This document shows positions 7,715 through 15,791 of a DNA stretch of 38,050 bases, one piece after another. Positions within the stretch are counted from its first letter, which is position 1, and each line of letters starts with the position of its first letter. Under the pieces are notes generated by a model, which saw only the letters and a program-made list of their open reading frames with translations, was not told the DNA's origin and searched no databases. A program made the translations under genes and the position numbers. The stretch covers positions 1 to 38,050 of the forward strand of contig CAZGGW010000006.1 in assembly GCA_964525365.1 (NCBI GenBank), in the 5' to 3' direction. This DNA is from CAZGGW01 sp964525365. Lineage in GTDB: Bacteria > Bacillota_I > Bacilli_A > RF39 > UBA660.

Positions 7715-8362
7715 ATGAAATTATTAAATGAATATGGGTTTGATTTTGCTGATAGTGCATTGATTAGTACCGCTCTTGCTCATTCAAGTTATGCATATGA
7801 AAATAAAGTTGAATCTTATGAAAGACTTGAATACTTGGGAGATGCTGTGTTAGAAGTAGTATGTACAGAGTACTTGTTTCGCCAAACAACATATAAAGAA
7901 GGAGAAATGAGCAGAAGAAGAAGCCTTTATGTGTGCGAAAATGCTTTGTATGAATATGCTAAAGATATAAATTTAAGTTCTTATATAAAAATGGGAAATG
8001 GAATAAAATATGCCAATAAAACTGTGATTGCAGATGTGTTTGAAGCTTTAATTGCAGTAATTTATTTAGAAGAAGGAATTAATAAAGTGAAAAAATTATT
8101 TAATGCATTAATTGTTCCTTATATTGAAAAAGATGTGGATTTTTTGAAAGATTATAAATCAATATTACAAGAAAATGTCCAGACCGAACAAAAAAGTGTA
8201 CATTATGATGTGATATCAGAAACTGGGCCAGCACATAAAAAACATTTTAAAGTATCGGTTTTAATAGATAATATTTTATATGGTATAGGTGAAGGAAATA
8301 GTAAAAAAGAAGCAGAACAAATGGCTGCTAAAAATGCGCTTTCAAAAGCAACTAACAAGTAA
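7715..8362 (+). CDS. rnc: Ribonuclease III
   Basis: Double-strand-specific endoribonuclease for rRNA and mRNA processing. The 215-aa protein has the RNase III domain with the signature ERLEYLGDAVLEVV (residues about 40-53, catalytic Glu and Asp) and the second metal-binding segment ADVFEALIAVIYLEEG (about 108-123). A C-terminal double-stranded RNA-binding domain starts at DYKSILQENVQ and ends with EGNSKKEAEQMAAKNAL. Start is ATG after TGGAGG. smc follows after 12 bases; rnc-smc is a conserved Bacillota pair. Confidence 0.96.
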   Translation: MKLLNEYGFDFADSALISTALAHSSYAYENKVESYERLEYLGDAVLEVVCTEYLFRQTTYKEGEMSRRRSLYVCENALYEYAKDINLSSYIKMGNGIKYANKTVIADVFEALIAVIYLEEGINKVKKLFNALIVPYIEKDVDFLKDYKSILQENVQTEQKSVHYDVISETGPAHKKHFKVSVLIDNILYGIGEGNSKKEAEQMAAKNALSKATNK

Positions 8363-8374
8363 AGTAGGTGAAGT

Positions 8375-11308
8375 ATGTATATAAAAGAAATAAGACTCAA
8401 TGGATTTAAAAGTTTTGCTGATAAGTCTGTTATTTCACTTGGTAAAAACTTTACAGGTATAGTTGGACCAAACGGAAGTGGAAAAAGTAATATAGTGGAT
8501 GCTATAAAATGGGTACTAGGAGAGCAATCCGTTAAAACATTACGTGGTACTAACAATATGACTGATGTTATTTTCAATGGTTCTAAAAGTCGTGCAGCAT
8601 CTTCTAGTGCTAGTGTAACACTTGTTTTTGATAATTGTGATCATACAATTAATATTGATTATGATGAAGTTTCTATTAAAAGAATTGTGTACAAAAGCGG
8701 CGATAATGAATATTATATAAATAATGAAAAATGTAGATTAAAAGACATAATAACTTTATTAATAGATACACTTGCTTCTAAAGAATCTTTTAATATTATT
8801 CCTCAAAATAAAATAGATGAAATTTTATCGGATAAGCCAGAAGAAAGGCGAACGATTTTTGAAGATGCAGCTGGTGTATTGAAATACAGAAAAAGAAAAG
8901 AAGAAACACTAAGAAAGTTAGAAAGAACTCAAGAGAATATTGAACGAATTGAAATGATAATAAAAGAACTTGAGATCTCATTATTACCACTTCAAAAGCA
9001 GTCGGTCAAAGCAATTGAGGCTAAGACTTTAAGAAGCGAACTTGTTAGTATTGAGGGTGGCTTAATAACATACGATATAAAAAAATATAAATCATTAATT
9101 GATGAGAATGCGTTTAAAAAAGAAGAAATTTCAAATAATATTTCATCATTTAATTCTCTATCTTCAAGCAATGATGCTAAGATTGAAAAGAATAAACTAA
9201 ATTTAATAAAAATAGAAGAAAAGATTTCTTTACTACAAGCAAAAATATTGGATTTAACTGAGGAATTAACTAAATTAACTACTAAAAAAGAATTGATAAA
9301 AGAGCGTAGTAAATATGATAAAAATAGTAATGAAGTAAAAAACAACTTGATTATTTTAAAAGAGAAAGAGTTGAATATAAAAACTGATATTTCAAAATGT
9401 GAAATGGATATTAAAGAATTTGATGAGGAAATCAAAAAAATAGAAAAAAGCATTACTGAAATATCGTTAGAACTTTCTAATAATTCTAAGAAAAGAAATA
9501 TATTAAATGAAGAAATAAATGGTTTAAAAGTTCATGATTTGGAAACAAAATCAAAAATTTCTATTCTAAAAAATAATATTGAAAATAATAGTAAAGTTCC
9601 ATATAGTGTTAAGGCAATACTTAATAGTAATAAGATCCCGGGAATTATTGATACAATTGGAAATATTTTAAGTATTGAAGAAGAATATAATTTAATGTTG
9701 GAAGTGGCCCTGGGAGCTTCTGCAAATTTTGTAATTACCGAAAATGAAGATAGTGCTAAACAATCAATAACATATTTAAAAGATAATAAAAAAGGAAGAG
9801 TAACATTTTTTCCACTAACTGTTATTAAACCTCGTAGTATTGAACCAGAGGTAAAAGAATTATTAATAAATCAAAAAGGATATTTGGGTATAGCTTCTGA
9901 TTTGGTTGATTATGATCGAAGATATTACAATATAGTCACAAATCAATTAGGAAATATTATTGTTTGTACTGATATAAACGCAGCTTCTAATATTAGCAAA
10001 ATAGTGAAATATAGATACAGAATTGTTACTTTAACGGGTGAATTATTTCATGTTGGAGGGTCTCTAACGGGTGGTAGCATTAATACATATTCAGGAAATA
10101 AAGATAAACTTGATTTAGAAACTCAAGAAGCTTTATTAATAAAAATAAATAATAATATAGTATCAAAAACAAAAGAGTTAAAGAGTATTGATTATAATAT
10201 AGAGGTTATTAAAAATAATGTTTATAAATACAATCTTAATTTGGTGGCAGAAAAAGAAAAATTAAATATAAGAAATAATTTGTTGTCTGAATATACTATG
10301 ACTCATATGAAAATAAAAGAAGAGATTGATTCTTTAAAAGGGGAAAAGTTAGAACAAAATTTAAAAGATATATTAAATTTAGTAAATAATTTGGAACTTG
10401 AGAAAGAATTGAAAGAGAAAGAATTGAAATCTTTACAAAAAGAGAAATCCGAATTAAATGATCAAATTATTGAGGATGAATCATTGAGCAAAAAAAATCA
10501 CGAAGAATTAAATAAGTTTGCCGCTTCTTTAAATGAAATAGAACTATTGTTGGTAAAATATAATCTTCAAATTGATAATTTATTATTAAAATTAAATGAG
10601 GAATATGCTGTAACTTATGAAAAAGCAATTTTAGAATTTTCTCTAAATATAGATGAAAATGATGCCAGGATTAAAGTTAATGAATTAAAAAAGAAATTAA
10701 AGGAAATAGGTGAAGTTAGTTATTCTAGTATTGAAGAATATGAAAGAATTAATAAGAGATATACGTTTTTGACCACCCAAAAAGAAGATCTTTTTGAGAG
10801 TAGGAATAATTTGTTAGGTATTATTTCTGATATGGATACTATTATGTCAAAAAATTTTAAAGATACTTTTGATATGATTAATAAAGAATTCAACAAAGTA
10901 TTTATAAAATTATTTGGTGGTGGAGAGGCAAGACTTATACTTACAAACCCACAAGATATATTGAATACTGGGATTGATATTATCGCTATACCATCTGGGA
11001 AAACTTTAAAACCGATATCTTTGCTTTCGGGAGGAGAAAGAACATTAACTGCGATTAGTTTGTTATTTTCAATAATGAATTTAAAAAAAGTTCCTTTTGC
11101 TATATTGGATGAAGTTGAATCTGCTTTAGACGAAACAAATGCAGAAAAATTTGGAGAATATTTGAAAATATATAAGGATAAAACTCAAATTTTAATAATT
11201 ACTCACAAAAAGAAAACAATGGAATATGTAGATACTTTATATGGAGTTACAATGCAAGAAAGTGGAGTTAGCAAACTAGTTAGTGTGAAGTTGGCAGAAA
11301 TAAAATAG
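8375..11308 (+). CDS. smc: Chromosome segregation protein SMC (short-armed)
   Basis: ATPase of the bacterial condensin complex with ScpA and ScpB. The N-terminal head has FKSFADKS and Walker A GPNGSGKSN (residues about 30-38). The hinge spans roughly residues 408-570 (VPYSVKAIL, IDTIGNIL, LEVALGASANFVI, TGGSI). The C-terminal head has the signature LLSGGERTLTAISLLF and Walker B FAILDEVESALDETN. At 977 aa it is about 200 residues shorter than Bacillus SMC; the head and hinge look complete, and the loss lies in the two coiled-coil arms, which are about 230 residues each. ftsY, the usual next gene, is absent. Start is ATG after AGGTGA. Confidence 0.95.
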   Translation: MYIKEIRLNGFKSFADKSVISLGKNFTGIVGPNGSGKSNIVDAIKWVLGEQSVKTLRGTNNMTDVIFNGSKSRAASSSASVTLVFDNCDHTINIDYDEVSIKRIVYKSGDNEYYINNEKCRLKDIITLLIDTLASKESFNIIPQNKIDEILSDKPEERRTIFEDAAGVLKYRKRKEETLRKLERTQENIERIEMIIKELEISLLPLQKQSVKAIEAKTLRSELVSIEGGLITYDIKKYKSLIDENAFKKEEISNNISSFNSLSSSNDAKIEKNKLNLIKIEEKISLLQAKILDLTEELTKLTTKKELIKERSKYDKNSNEVKNNLIILKEKELNIKTDISKCEMDIKEFDEEIKKIEKSITEISLELSNNSKKRNILNEEINGLKVHDLETKSKISILKNNIENNSKVPYSVKAILNSNKIPGIIDTIGNILSIEEEYNLMLEVALGASANFVITENEDSAKQSITYLKDNKKGRVTFFPLTVIKPRSIEPEVKELLINQKGYLGIASDLVDYDRRYYNIVTNQLGNIIVCTDINAASNISKIVKYRYRIVTLTGELFHVGGSLTGGSINTYSGNKDKLDLETQEALLIKINNNIVSKTKELKSIDYNIEVIKNNVYKYNLNLVAEKEKLNIRNNLLSEYTMTHMKIKEEIDSLKGEKLEQNLKDILNLVNNLELEKELKEKELKSLQKEKSELNDQIIEDESLSKKNHEELNKFAASLNEIELLLVKYNLQIDNLLLKLNEEYAVTYEKAILEFSLNIDENDARIKVNELKKKLKEIGEVSYSSIEEYERINKRYTFLTTQKEDLFESRNNLLGIISDMDTIMSKNFKDTFDMINKEFNKVFIKLFGGGEARLILTNPQDILNTGIDIIAIPSGKTLKPISLLSGGERTLTAISLLFSIMNLKKVPFAILDEVESALDETNAEKFGEYLKIYKDKTQILIITHKKKTMEYVDTLYGVTMQESGVSKLVSVKLAEIK

Positions 11309-11330
11309 TTATCTTATTTGATAACTATTT
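11303..11330. terminator. Bidirectional terminator, smc and the 290-aa gene
   Basis: Perfect 11-bp stem AAATAGTTATC (11303-11313) and GATAACTATTT (11320-11330) with a 6-base loop, followed by TT on the + strand and a T-rich stretch on the minus strand. It contains both stop codons. Confidence 0.75.
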
Positions 11331-12186
11331 TTGATTGATTAATTGTAAGCCTTATAAATTCATATTTTCCATTGCCAAGTAATTGTTTTTCGTTGTCATT
11401 TTTTTCTGGAGTGTATTCTATTGTTATACCATCTGTGTCATAATTATTTTTTAATATTTTTGGATATATGCTTTGAAAATGAGTGGAAACTGAGGAATCG
11501 AATATTATATTAAGGAATGCTACAATTGAATTATAAGTGTTTGTTGTTAGAAGTGGAGTTTCTTTAATTGAAATAATATAAACAGAGTCTCCGCTGTGAG
11601 ATATTAAGGCAGAGATATTTCCTTTTTTAAATGTGTAAGTACTATTACTAATTATTTTTGATTTATCAGAGTCTAAATCCAAAGCATAAATAGGACTATA
11701 CCCAGAAAATATGTCATTAATTGAAGATAAAGTATTGATTTTCAAAATAGTGTTTTCATCACCATAAATAAATTCAAATCCATATTCTTTAATCATATCT
11801 TGGAGCACAATATTTTGAAATATATCATATGTGGACTGATAATTATTTCCCAGTAAAGCAGATACTAAACTTTCCATTAATTGAGCAACATTGCTTGAAT
11901 ATAAATAGTTTGAATCATATGAGGTATATAATATACTGTCTTCATATTTAAATTCATATATTTCCTCATTATAATTTACAATTACATTATTATTTTTAAT
12001 ATTCATACTTATACTATTGTCAGTATTATAATTGTCAAATTCTATTTTTAAATTTGATAGATATTCAATATCATCTTTTTTCCCATATCCTTTATATTTT
12101 GATCCAATTCCTATGATACTTAATATTAAACACATTAATAATAAGATACCATATATAATTATTCGAATTATATTATTTTTTTTCAT
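11314..12186 (-). CDS. Membrane-anchored protein of unknown function
   Basis: I do not recognise a family. The 290-aa protein has a short basic start (MKKNN), one strong hydrophobic segment (residues about 6-25), and then a polar, Asn/Ser/Tyr-rich body that should lie outside the cell. Its composition suggests beta structure (alternating hydrophobic residues such as NNVIVNYNEEIYEFKY). There is no lipobox and no Cys-rich or catalytic motif. It has AGGAGG close before the ATG. It sits 49 bases downstream of def on the same strand, and no separate promoter is clear, so it is probably cotranscribed with def. Confidence 0.6.
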   Translation of the reverse strand: MKKNNIIRIIIYGILLLMCLILSIIGIGSKYKGYGKKDDIEYLSNLKIEFDNYNTDNSISMNIKNNNVIVNYNEEIYEFKYEDSILYTSYDSNYLYSSNVAQLMESLVSALLGNNYQSTYDIFQNIVLQDMIKEYGFEFIYGDENTILKINTLSSINDIFSGYSPIYALDLDSDKSKIISNSTYTFKKGNISALISHSGDSVYIISIKETPLLTTNTYNSIVAFLNIIFDSSVSTHFQSIYPKILKNNYDTDGITIEYTPEKNDNEKQLLGNGKYEFIRLTINQSKIVIK

Positions 12187-12235
12187 ATGGCCTCCTATTA
12201 TAAAGTATACAATATTTCATAAAAAAAATAAAGAA

Positions 12236-12784
12236 CTAAATTGCTCTCATTATTTCTTCACCTTCATATGGGTTATTTGGATTGATTTTATCTGGGAATA
12301 AAATACCGTTTAGGTGATCAATTTCGTGTTGAAATGCAACTGCGATTTCTTCGCGAACTCTTTCTGTATGTTTATTACCATTTTCGTCATAAAACTCTAC
12401 GGTAATTCTTGCAAATCTAGGAACAATGCCGTTTATTTCACGATTGACACTTAGACAGCCTTCTCCTTCTTCAACATAAATAAGTTCTTCAGAATGAGAA
12501 ATATATTTTGGATTAATTACAGTGTACTCAATAAAAGAGCCATCTTCCAATTTATATGATATTACAAATATTCTTTTTAAAATTCCAAGCTGAACAAACG
12601 CTAGTCCCATTCCACCACGAATATTATTCTTTTTTGCATAATCTTCATCTTGAGATAACCTTAAATATTTAGTCATATCTTGGATTTTTTTAATATCGTT
12701 TTTTGCTAAAGGAAATTTAACTTTTTCACTAATATTTTTTAATATTTTATTTTCTTCTGTTAATATATCACTTTGTTTTAACAT
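12236..12784 (-). CDS. def: Peptide deformylase
   Basis: Metal-dependent hydrolase that removes the formyl group from nascent proteins. All three family motifs are visible: motif 1 GMGLAFVQLG (residues 58-67, the usual GxGLAAxQ with F for the second A), motif 2 EGCLSV (C110 metal ligand), and motif 3 QHEIDHLNG (H153, E154, H157). At 182 aa it is type-2-like in length, as in Gram-positive bacteria. It has its own strong promoter and a GAGGAG ribosome binding site. Confidence 0.96.
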   Translation of the reverse strand: MLKQSDILTEENKILKNISEKVKFPLAKNDIKKIQDMTKYLRLSQDEDYAKKNNIRGGMGLAFVQLGILKRIFVISYKLEDGSFIEYTVINPKYISHSEELIYVEEGEGCLSVNREINGIVPRFARITVEFYDENGNKHTERVREEIAVAFQHEIDHLNGILFPDKINPNNPYEGEEIMRAI

Positions 12785-12807
12785 ATTTACTCCTCAAATT
12801 CAGTAAT

Positions 12808-12836
12808 ATTATATCATTTTATTATTATTTTTACAA
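12808..12836 (-). promoter_or_regulatory. def promoter
   Basis: On the minus strand, TTGTAA (12831-12836), 17 bases, TATAAT (12808-12813), with TGA in front as an extended -10. The start would lie about 15 bases before the GAGGAG ribosome binding site of def. Confidence 0.75.
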
Positions 12837-12881
12837 ATAGATATTGTAATTCAAAATAAAATTTGATAATATCAATTTCAT

Positions 12882-12901
12882 GCGAATAGTATTTAGTTCG
12901 C
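12882..12901. repeat. Small inverted repeat in the helD leader
   Basis: GCGAA (12882-12886) and TTCGC (12897-12901) flank a 10-base centre, in a gap otherwise almost pure A/T. It lies about 40 bases before the helD start, downstream of a weak -10-like GATAAT (12865-12870). It may be an operator or a 5' leader hairpin; there is no direct evidence for either. Confidence 0.3.
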
Positions 12902-12941
12902 TTTTACTTAATATTTTTACTCATTATATTAGGGAGGTAAA

Positions 12942-14975
12942 ATGAATTTATCTAAGGATGAACTTAGAGAAGAAGAAAAGTATTTAGACAAAACTATTAA
13001 AACAATAAGAGAACAAATAAGTGAATTGGGCCAACAGATGTATGATGATGAAGAAAAACAGCGGGAATTTAAGGAATATATGTGGAATCAAAGACAAGAA
13101 CTTGATTTAGCTGAGATGAAAACTCTTATGAGCAATAATGATTTGGAAATAAATGAACTCGAAAGAAAAGCCAAACATTATAAAAAATTATATAAGATAC
13201 AAGAAAGTCCATATTTTGGAAGAATAGTATTTACTGATGAAGAAAATACAAATAACATATATATTGGCTTAACTTATTTGACAAAAGCAAATGAAAATAA
13301 AAATTTAATTTATGATTGGAGAGCTCCGATTTCTAATTTATTCTATGATTATGAACTCGGTAAGGCTTCTTTTAATGCACCTGGAGGTAAATTTTCGGGC
13401 GTTATAACTAAAAAAAGACAATTTACTATTGAAAATTGTGAATTTAAGAGAATATTTGATAACAATTTAAATATAAATGATGAGATGTTGCAAGAAGTAC
13501 TTTCTAAGAAAAATTCTGCAATGATGAAAAATATTGTTAATACAATACAAAAAGAACAAAACTTGATAATAAGAAATGTATTGGACAAAGTTCTTGTGGT
13601 TCAAGGAATCGCGGGATCAGGAAAAACTTCAGTGGCACTTCACAGAGTTGCATTCTTATTATATAGGATAAAAAATTTAACAAGTAATAAGGTGTTAATA
13701 TTTTCTCCAAACAATGTTTTTTCAAAATATATATCGAATGTTCTTCCGGAACTTGGGGAAGAAAATACTAAAGAAACTACTTTTGACAAATTTTTGTATA
13801 CCTATATTAGTGAATACAAAAAAATTGAAACTTTTACGGAATTTGTTGAAAGATTTTATGACAATATTGATCCATTTAAAAAATTAATTAAATTAAAACA
13901 ATCTGATAAGATGATTGATTTGATCAATCAATATATTGAAAATTACACATCTGATATTTACTTTGTAAATGACATATTTAACCATGAAATATATTTAAAA
14001 AAAGAATATTTAAATGATTTGTATAGTAATAGATATAAAAAAATGTCATTATATAAAAGGCTTGAAAAAATTGCTGAAAAAGTTGCTTTAAATGAATTTA
14101 ATGGAAATAAAAGTAAACAAAGAAGTGTATTTAAATGGCTATATGAATCAATAAATAAAACAATTGATTTGAAGGAGATTTATAAAAATTTTTATAAAAG
14201 CAATGAATTTTTAGATGCCTACGGAGAAGAAATTCCGTTGAGTTATATTAAGCGTTTGAATGAAGAAAAAATTAGTTATGAAGATGCTTGTATATTTGTA
14301 TATATGAAAAGTATTTTAAATGAATTTGAACAAGATTTCTTTATAGAACAAGTAATAATTGATGAAGCACAAGATTATACTAAACTACAATATATATTAC
14401 TCAAAAAAATATTAAAAAAAGCTTCGTTTACAATCTTAGGAGATGTTAATCAAACAATTAATCCGTATTACAAATACCAGACACTTGAGGATTTAAAAAC
14501 GGTTTTTGAAGATGTGGATTATATAGAACTTAATAAAACGTATAGATCTAGCCCAGAAATCATTGAATATACAAACAAGATATTGAAACTTTCACATGTA
14601 AGTGCAATTAGAAGGGACACAAAAGTACCTGTTAAATTGAAGAACGAAATAAATTTGAAGGAAGATTTAATAAAAGATATAAACGATTTGAAAGGTAATA
14701 GTAGCATTGCAATTATTACTAAAACAAAGGTGGAAGCAAACAGTATTTATCAGTTATTAAAAAAAGAATATAATTATATAGTTCTTGCCAAAAATGATGG
14801 GAAAGATTTTTCAAGGAAATTAATTGTGATTCCAGTATATTTAGCAAAAGGATTGGAATTTGATGCAACAATAATTTATACAACACTAAGTAATAAATTT
14901 GACTTAGAAGAAAAATATTTATTTTATGTTGCTTGTACTAGGAGTCAACATCATTTAATAGTATATAATCAATAA
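12942..14975 (+). CDS. helD: HelD-like helicase, RNA polymerase recycling factor
   Basis: UvrD/PcrA-related superfamily 1 ATPase that clears stalled RNA polymerase from DNA. The 677-aa protein starts with the HelD-type N-terminal coiled coil (about residues 1-85), then the domain with YIGLTYL and YDWRAPISNLFYDY that is typical of HelD. ATPase motifs follow: Walker A GIAGSGKTSVALHR (about 220-233), Walker B VIIDEAQDYTKLQY, motif III ILGDVNQTI, motif IV TYRSSPEIIEYTN, and the C-terminal LAKGLEFDATIIY and YVACTRSQHHL. The ribosome binding site is GGGAGGT. uppS follows after 16 bases. Confidence 0.92.
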   Translation: MNLSKDELREEEKYLDKTIKTIREQISELGQQMYDDEEKQREFKEYMWNQRQELDLAEMKTLMSNNDLEINELERKAKHYKKLYKIQESPYFGRIVFTDEENTNNIYIGLTYLTKANENKNLIYDWRAPISNLFYDYELGKASFNAPGGKFSGVITKKRQFTIENCEFKRIFDNNLNINDEMLQEVLSKKNSAMMKNIVNTIQKEQNLIIRNVLDKVLVVQGIAGSGKTSVALHRVAFLLYRIKNLTSNKVLIFSPNNVFSKYISNVLPELGEENTKETTFDKFLYTYISEYKKIETFTEFVERFYDNIDPFKKLIKLKQSDKMIDLINQYIENYTSDIYFVNDIFNHEIYLKKEYLNDLYSNRYKKMSLYKRLEKIAEKVALNEFNGNKSKQRSVFKWLYESINKTIDLKEIYKNFYKSNEFLDAYGEEIPLSYIKRLNEEKISYEDACIFVYMKSILNEFEQDFFIEQVIIDEAQDYTKLQYILLKKILKKASFTILGDVNQTINPYYKYQTLEDLKTVFEDVDYIELNKTYRSSPEIIEYTNKILKLSHVSAIRRDTKVPVKLKNEINLKEDLIKDINDLKGNSSIAIITKTKVEANSIYQLLKKEYNYIVLAKNDGKDFSRKLIVIPVYLAKGLEFDATIIYTTLSNKFDLEEKYLFYVACTRSQHHLIVYNQ

Positions 14976-14991
14976 AGGAGAGTGAGAAAAA

Positions 14992-15705
14992 ATGAAAGAG
15001 ATAATTCCGACACACGTAGCAATAATAATGGATGGGAATGGCAGATGGGCAACAAAAAGAGAAATGAAAAGGAGTGCAGGGCATGAAGCTGGATTTAAAA
15101 CATTAAAAGTTTTAGCAAAACATGCTTTGAGTAGAGGTGTTAAAGTATTAAGCGTGTTTGCTTTTTCAACCGAAAATTTCAAAAGAAGTGATGAAGAAGT
15201 AAACTTTTTAATGAATTTATTTACAACTAAATTTAAAAGTGAGATAGCTTTTTTTAACAAAAATAATGTAAAAGTGATTTTTTCCGGCAGAAATGAACCA
15301 TTATCTAAAGAAGTAATAAAATCAATGAGAATTTTGGAAAAAAAGACAATTAATAACACTGGTGGAATTTTAAATATATGTTTAAATTATGGGGGTCAAT
15401 CTGAAATTGTAGATGCAGCAAAAAAAATAGTGAAAGAAACTGAAAAAGGAATTTTAAATATCGAAGATTTAACTGAAAAAACATTTGTGAAATATTTGTA
15501 TCAAAACCTACCACCAATTGATTATGTGATTAGAACGAGCGGTGAGATGCGTATAAGTAATTTTATGTTGTATGAAATGTCGTATGCAGAATTTTATTTT
15601 CCCAAAACATTATTTCCGGATTTTGATGAAAAAGAGTTTGATAAGGCAATAAAGTACTATAACAAAAGGGACAGAAGATTTGGCAGTGTAAAAATAAAGA
15701 AATAG
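14992..15705 (+). CDS. uppS: Undecaprenyl diphosphate synthase (cis-prenyltransferase)
   Basis: Extends farnesyl diphosphate with isopentenyl diphosphate to the C55 carrier lipid for peptidoglycan and wall polymers. The 237-aa protein has the family motifs HVAIIMDGNGRWA (catalytic Asp), SAGHEAGF, SVFAFSTENFKRS, VIRTSGEMRISNFML and YAEFYFPKTLFPDF. Ribosome binding site AAAGGAGAG. cdsA, its usual neighbour, is absent. It is probably cotranscribed with helD. Confidence 0.96.
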   Translation: MKEIIPTHVAIIMDGNGRWATKREMKRSAGHEAGFKTLKVLAKHALSRGVKVLSVFAFSTENFKRSDEEVNFLMNLFTTKFKSEIAFFNKNNVKVIFSGRNEPLSKEVIKSMRILEKKTINNTGGILNICLNYGGQSEIVDAAKKIVKETEKGILNIEDLTEKTFVKYLYQNLPPIDYVIRTSGEMRISNFMLYEMSYAEFYFPKTLFPDFDEKEFDKAIKYYNKRDRRFGSVKIKK

Positions 15706-15707
15706 CA

Positions 15708-15759
15708 AAACGTTTTACACTTTTATTTACACTCGGGTTGTGCTTAATGTAAAATGTTT
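15708..15759. repeat. Inverted repeat framing the promoter of the surface protein gene
   Basis: AAACGTTTTACA (15708-15719) pairs with TGTAAAATGTTT (15748-15759) with a single G-T mismatch. The left arm is itself part of the palindrome AAAACGTTTT. The 28 bases between hold ACAC and GTGT-like pairs and the -35 box. It could be a weak uppS terminator, since no T-run follows the right arm, or an operator pair for the next gene. Confidence 0.45.
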
Positions 15760-15766
15760 ATATAAT
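15738..15766 (+). promoter_or_regulatory. Promoter of the InlB-repeat protein gene
   Basis: TTGTGC (15738-15743), 17 bases, TATAAT (15761-15766). The transcript would start just before the GAAAGG ribosome binding site and the ATG at 15792. The -35 lies inside the inverted repeat described at 15708-15759, and the right arm ends next to the -10. Confidence 0.62.
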
Positions 15767-15791
15767 GTGTATATGAAAGGTAGATTGCGAT

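Noticed and set aside
8203..9453. Minus-strand frames within rnc and smc
   Set aside because: They are reverse-complement shadows of conserved coding sequence, with no ribosome binding sites or recognisable motifs.
12902..12930. Promoter TTTACT-16-TATATT directly before helD
   Set aside because: Transcription would start after the GGGAGGT ribosome binding site, leaving the message without it.
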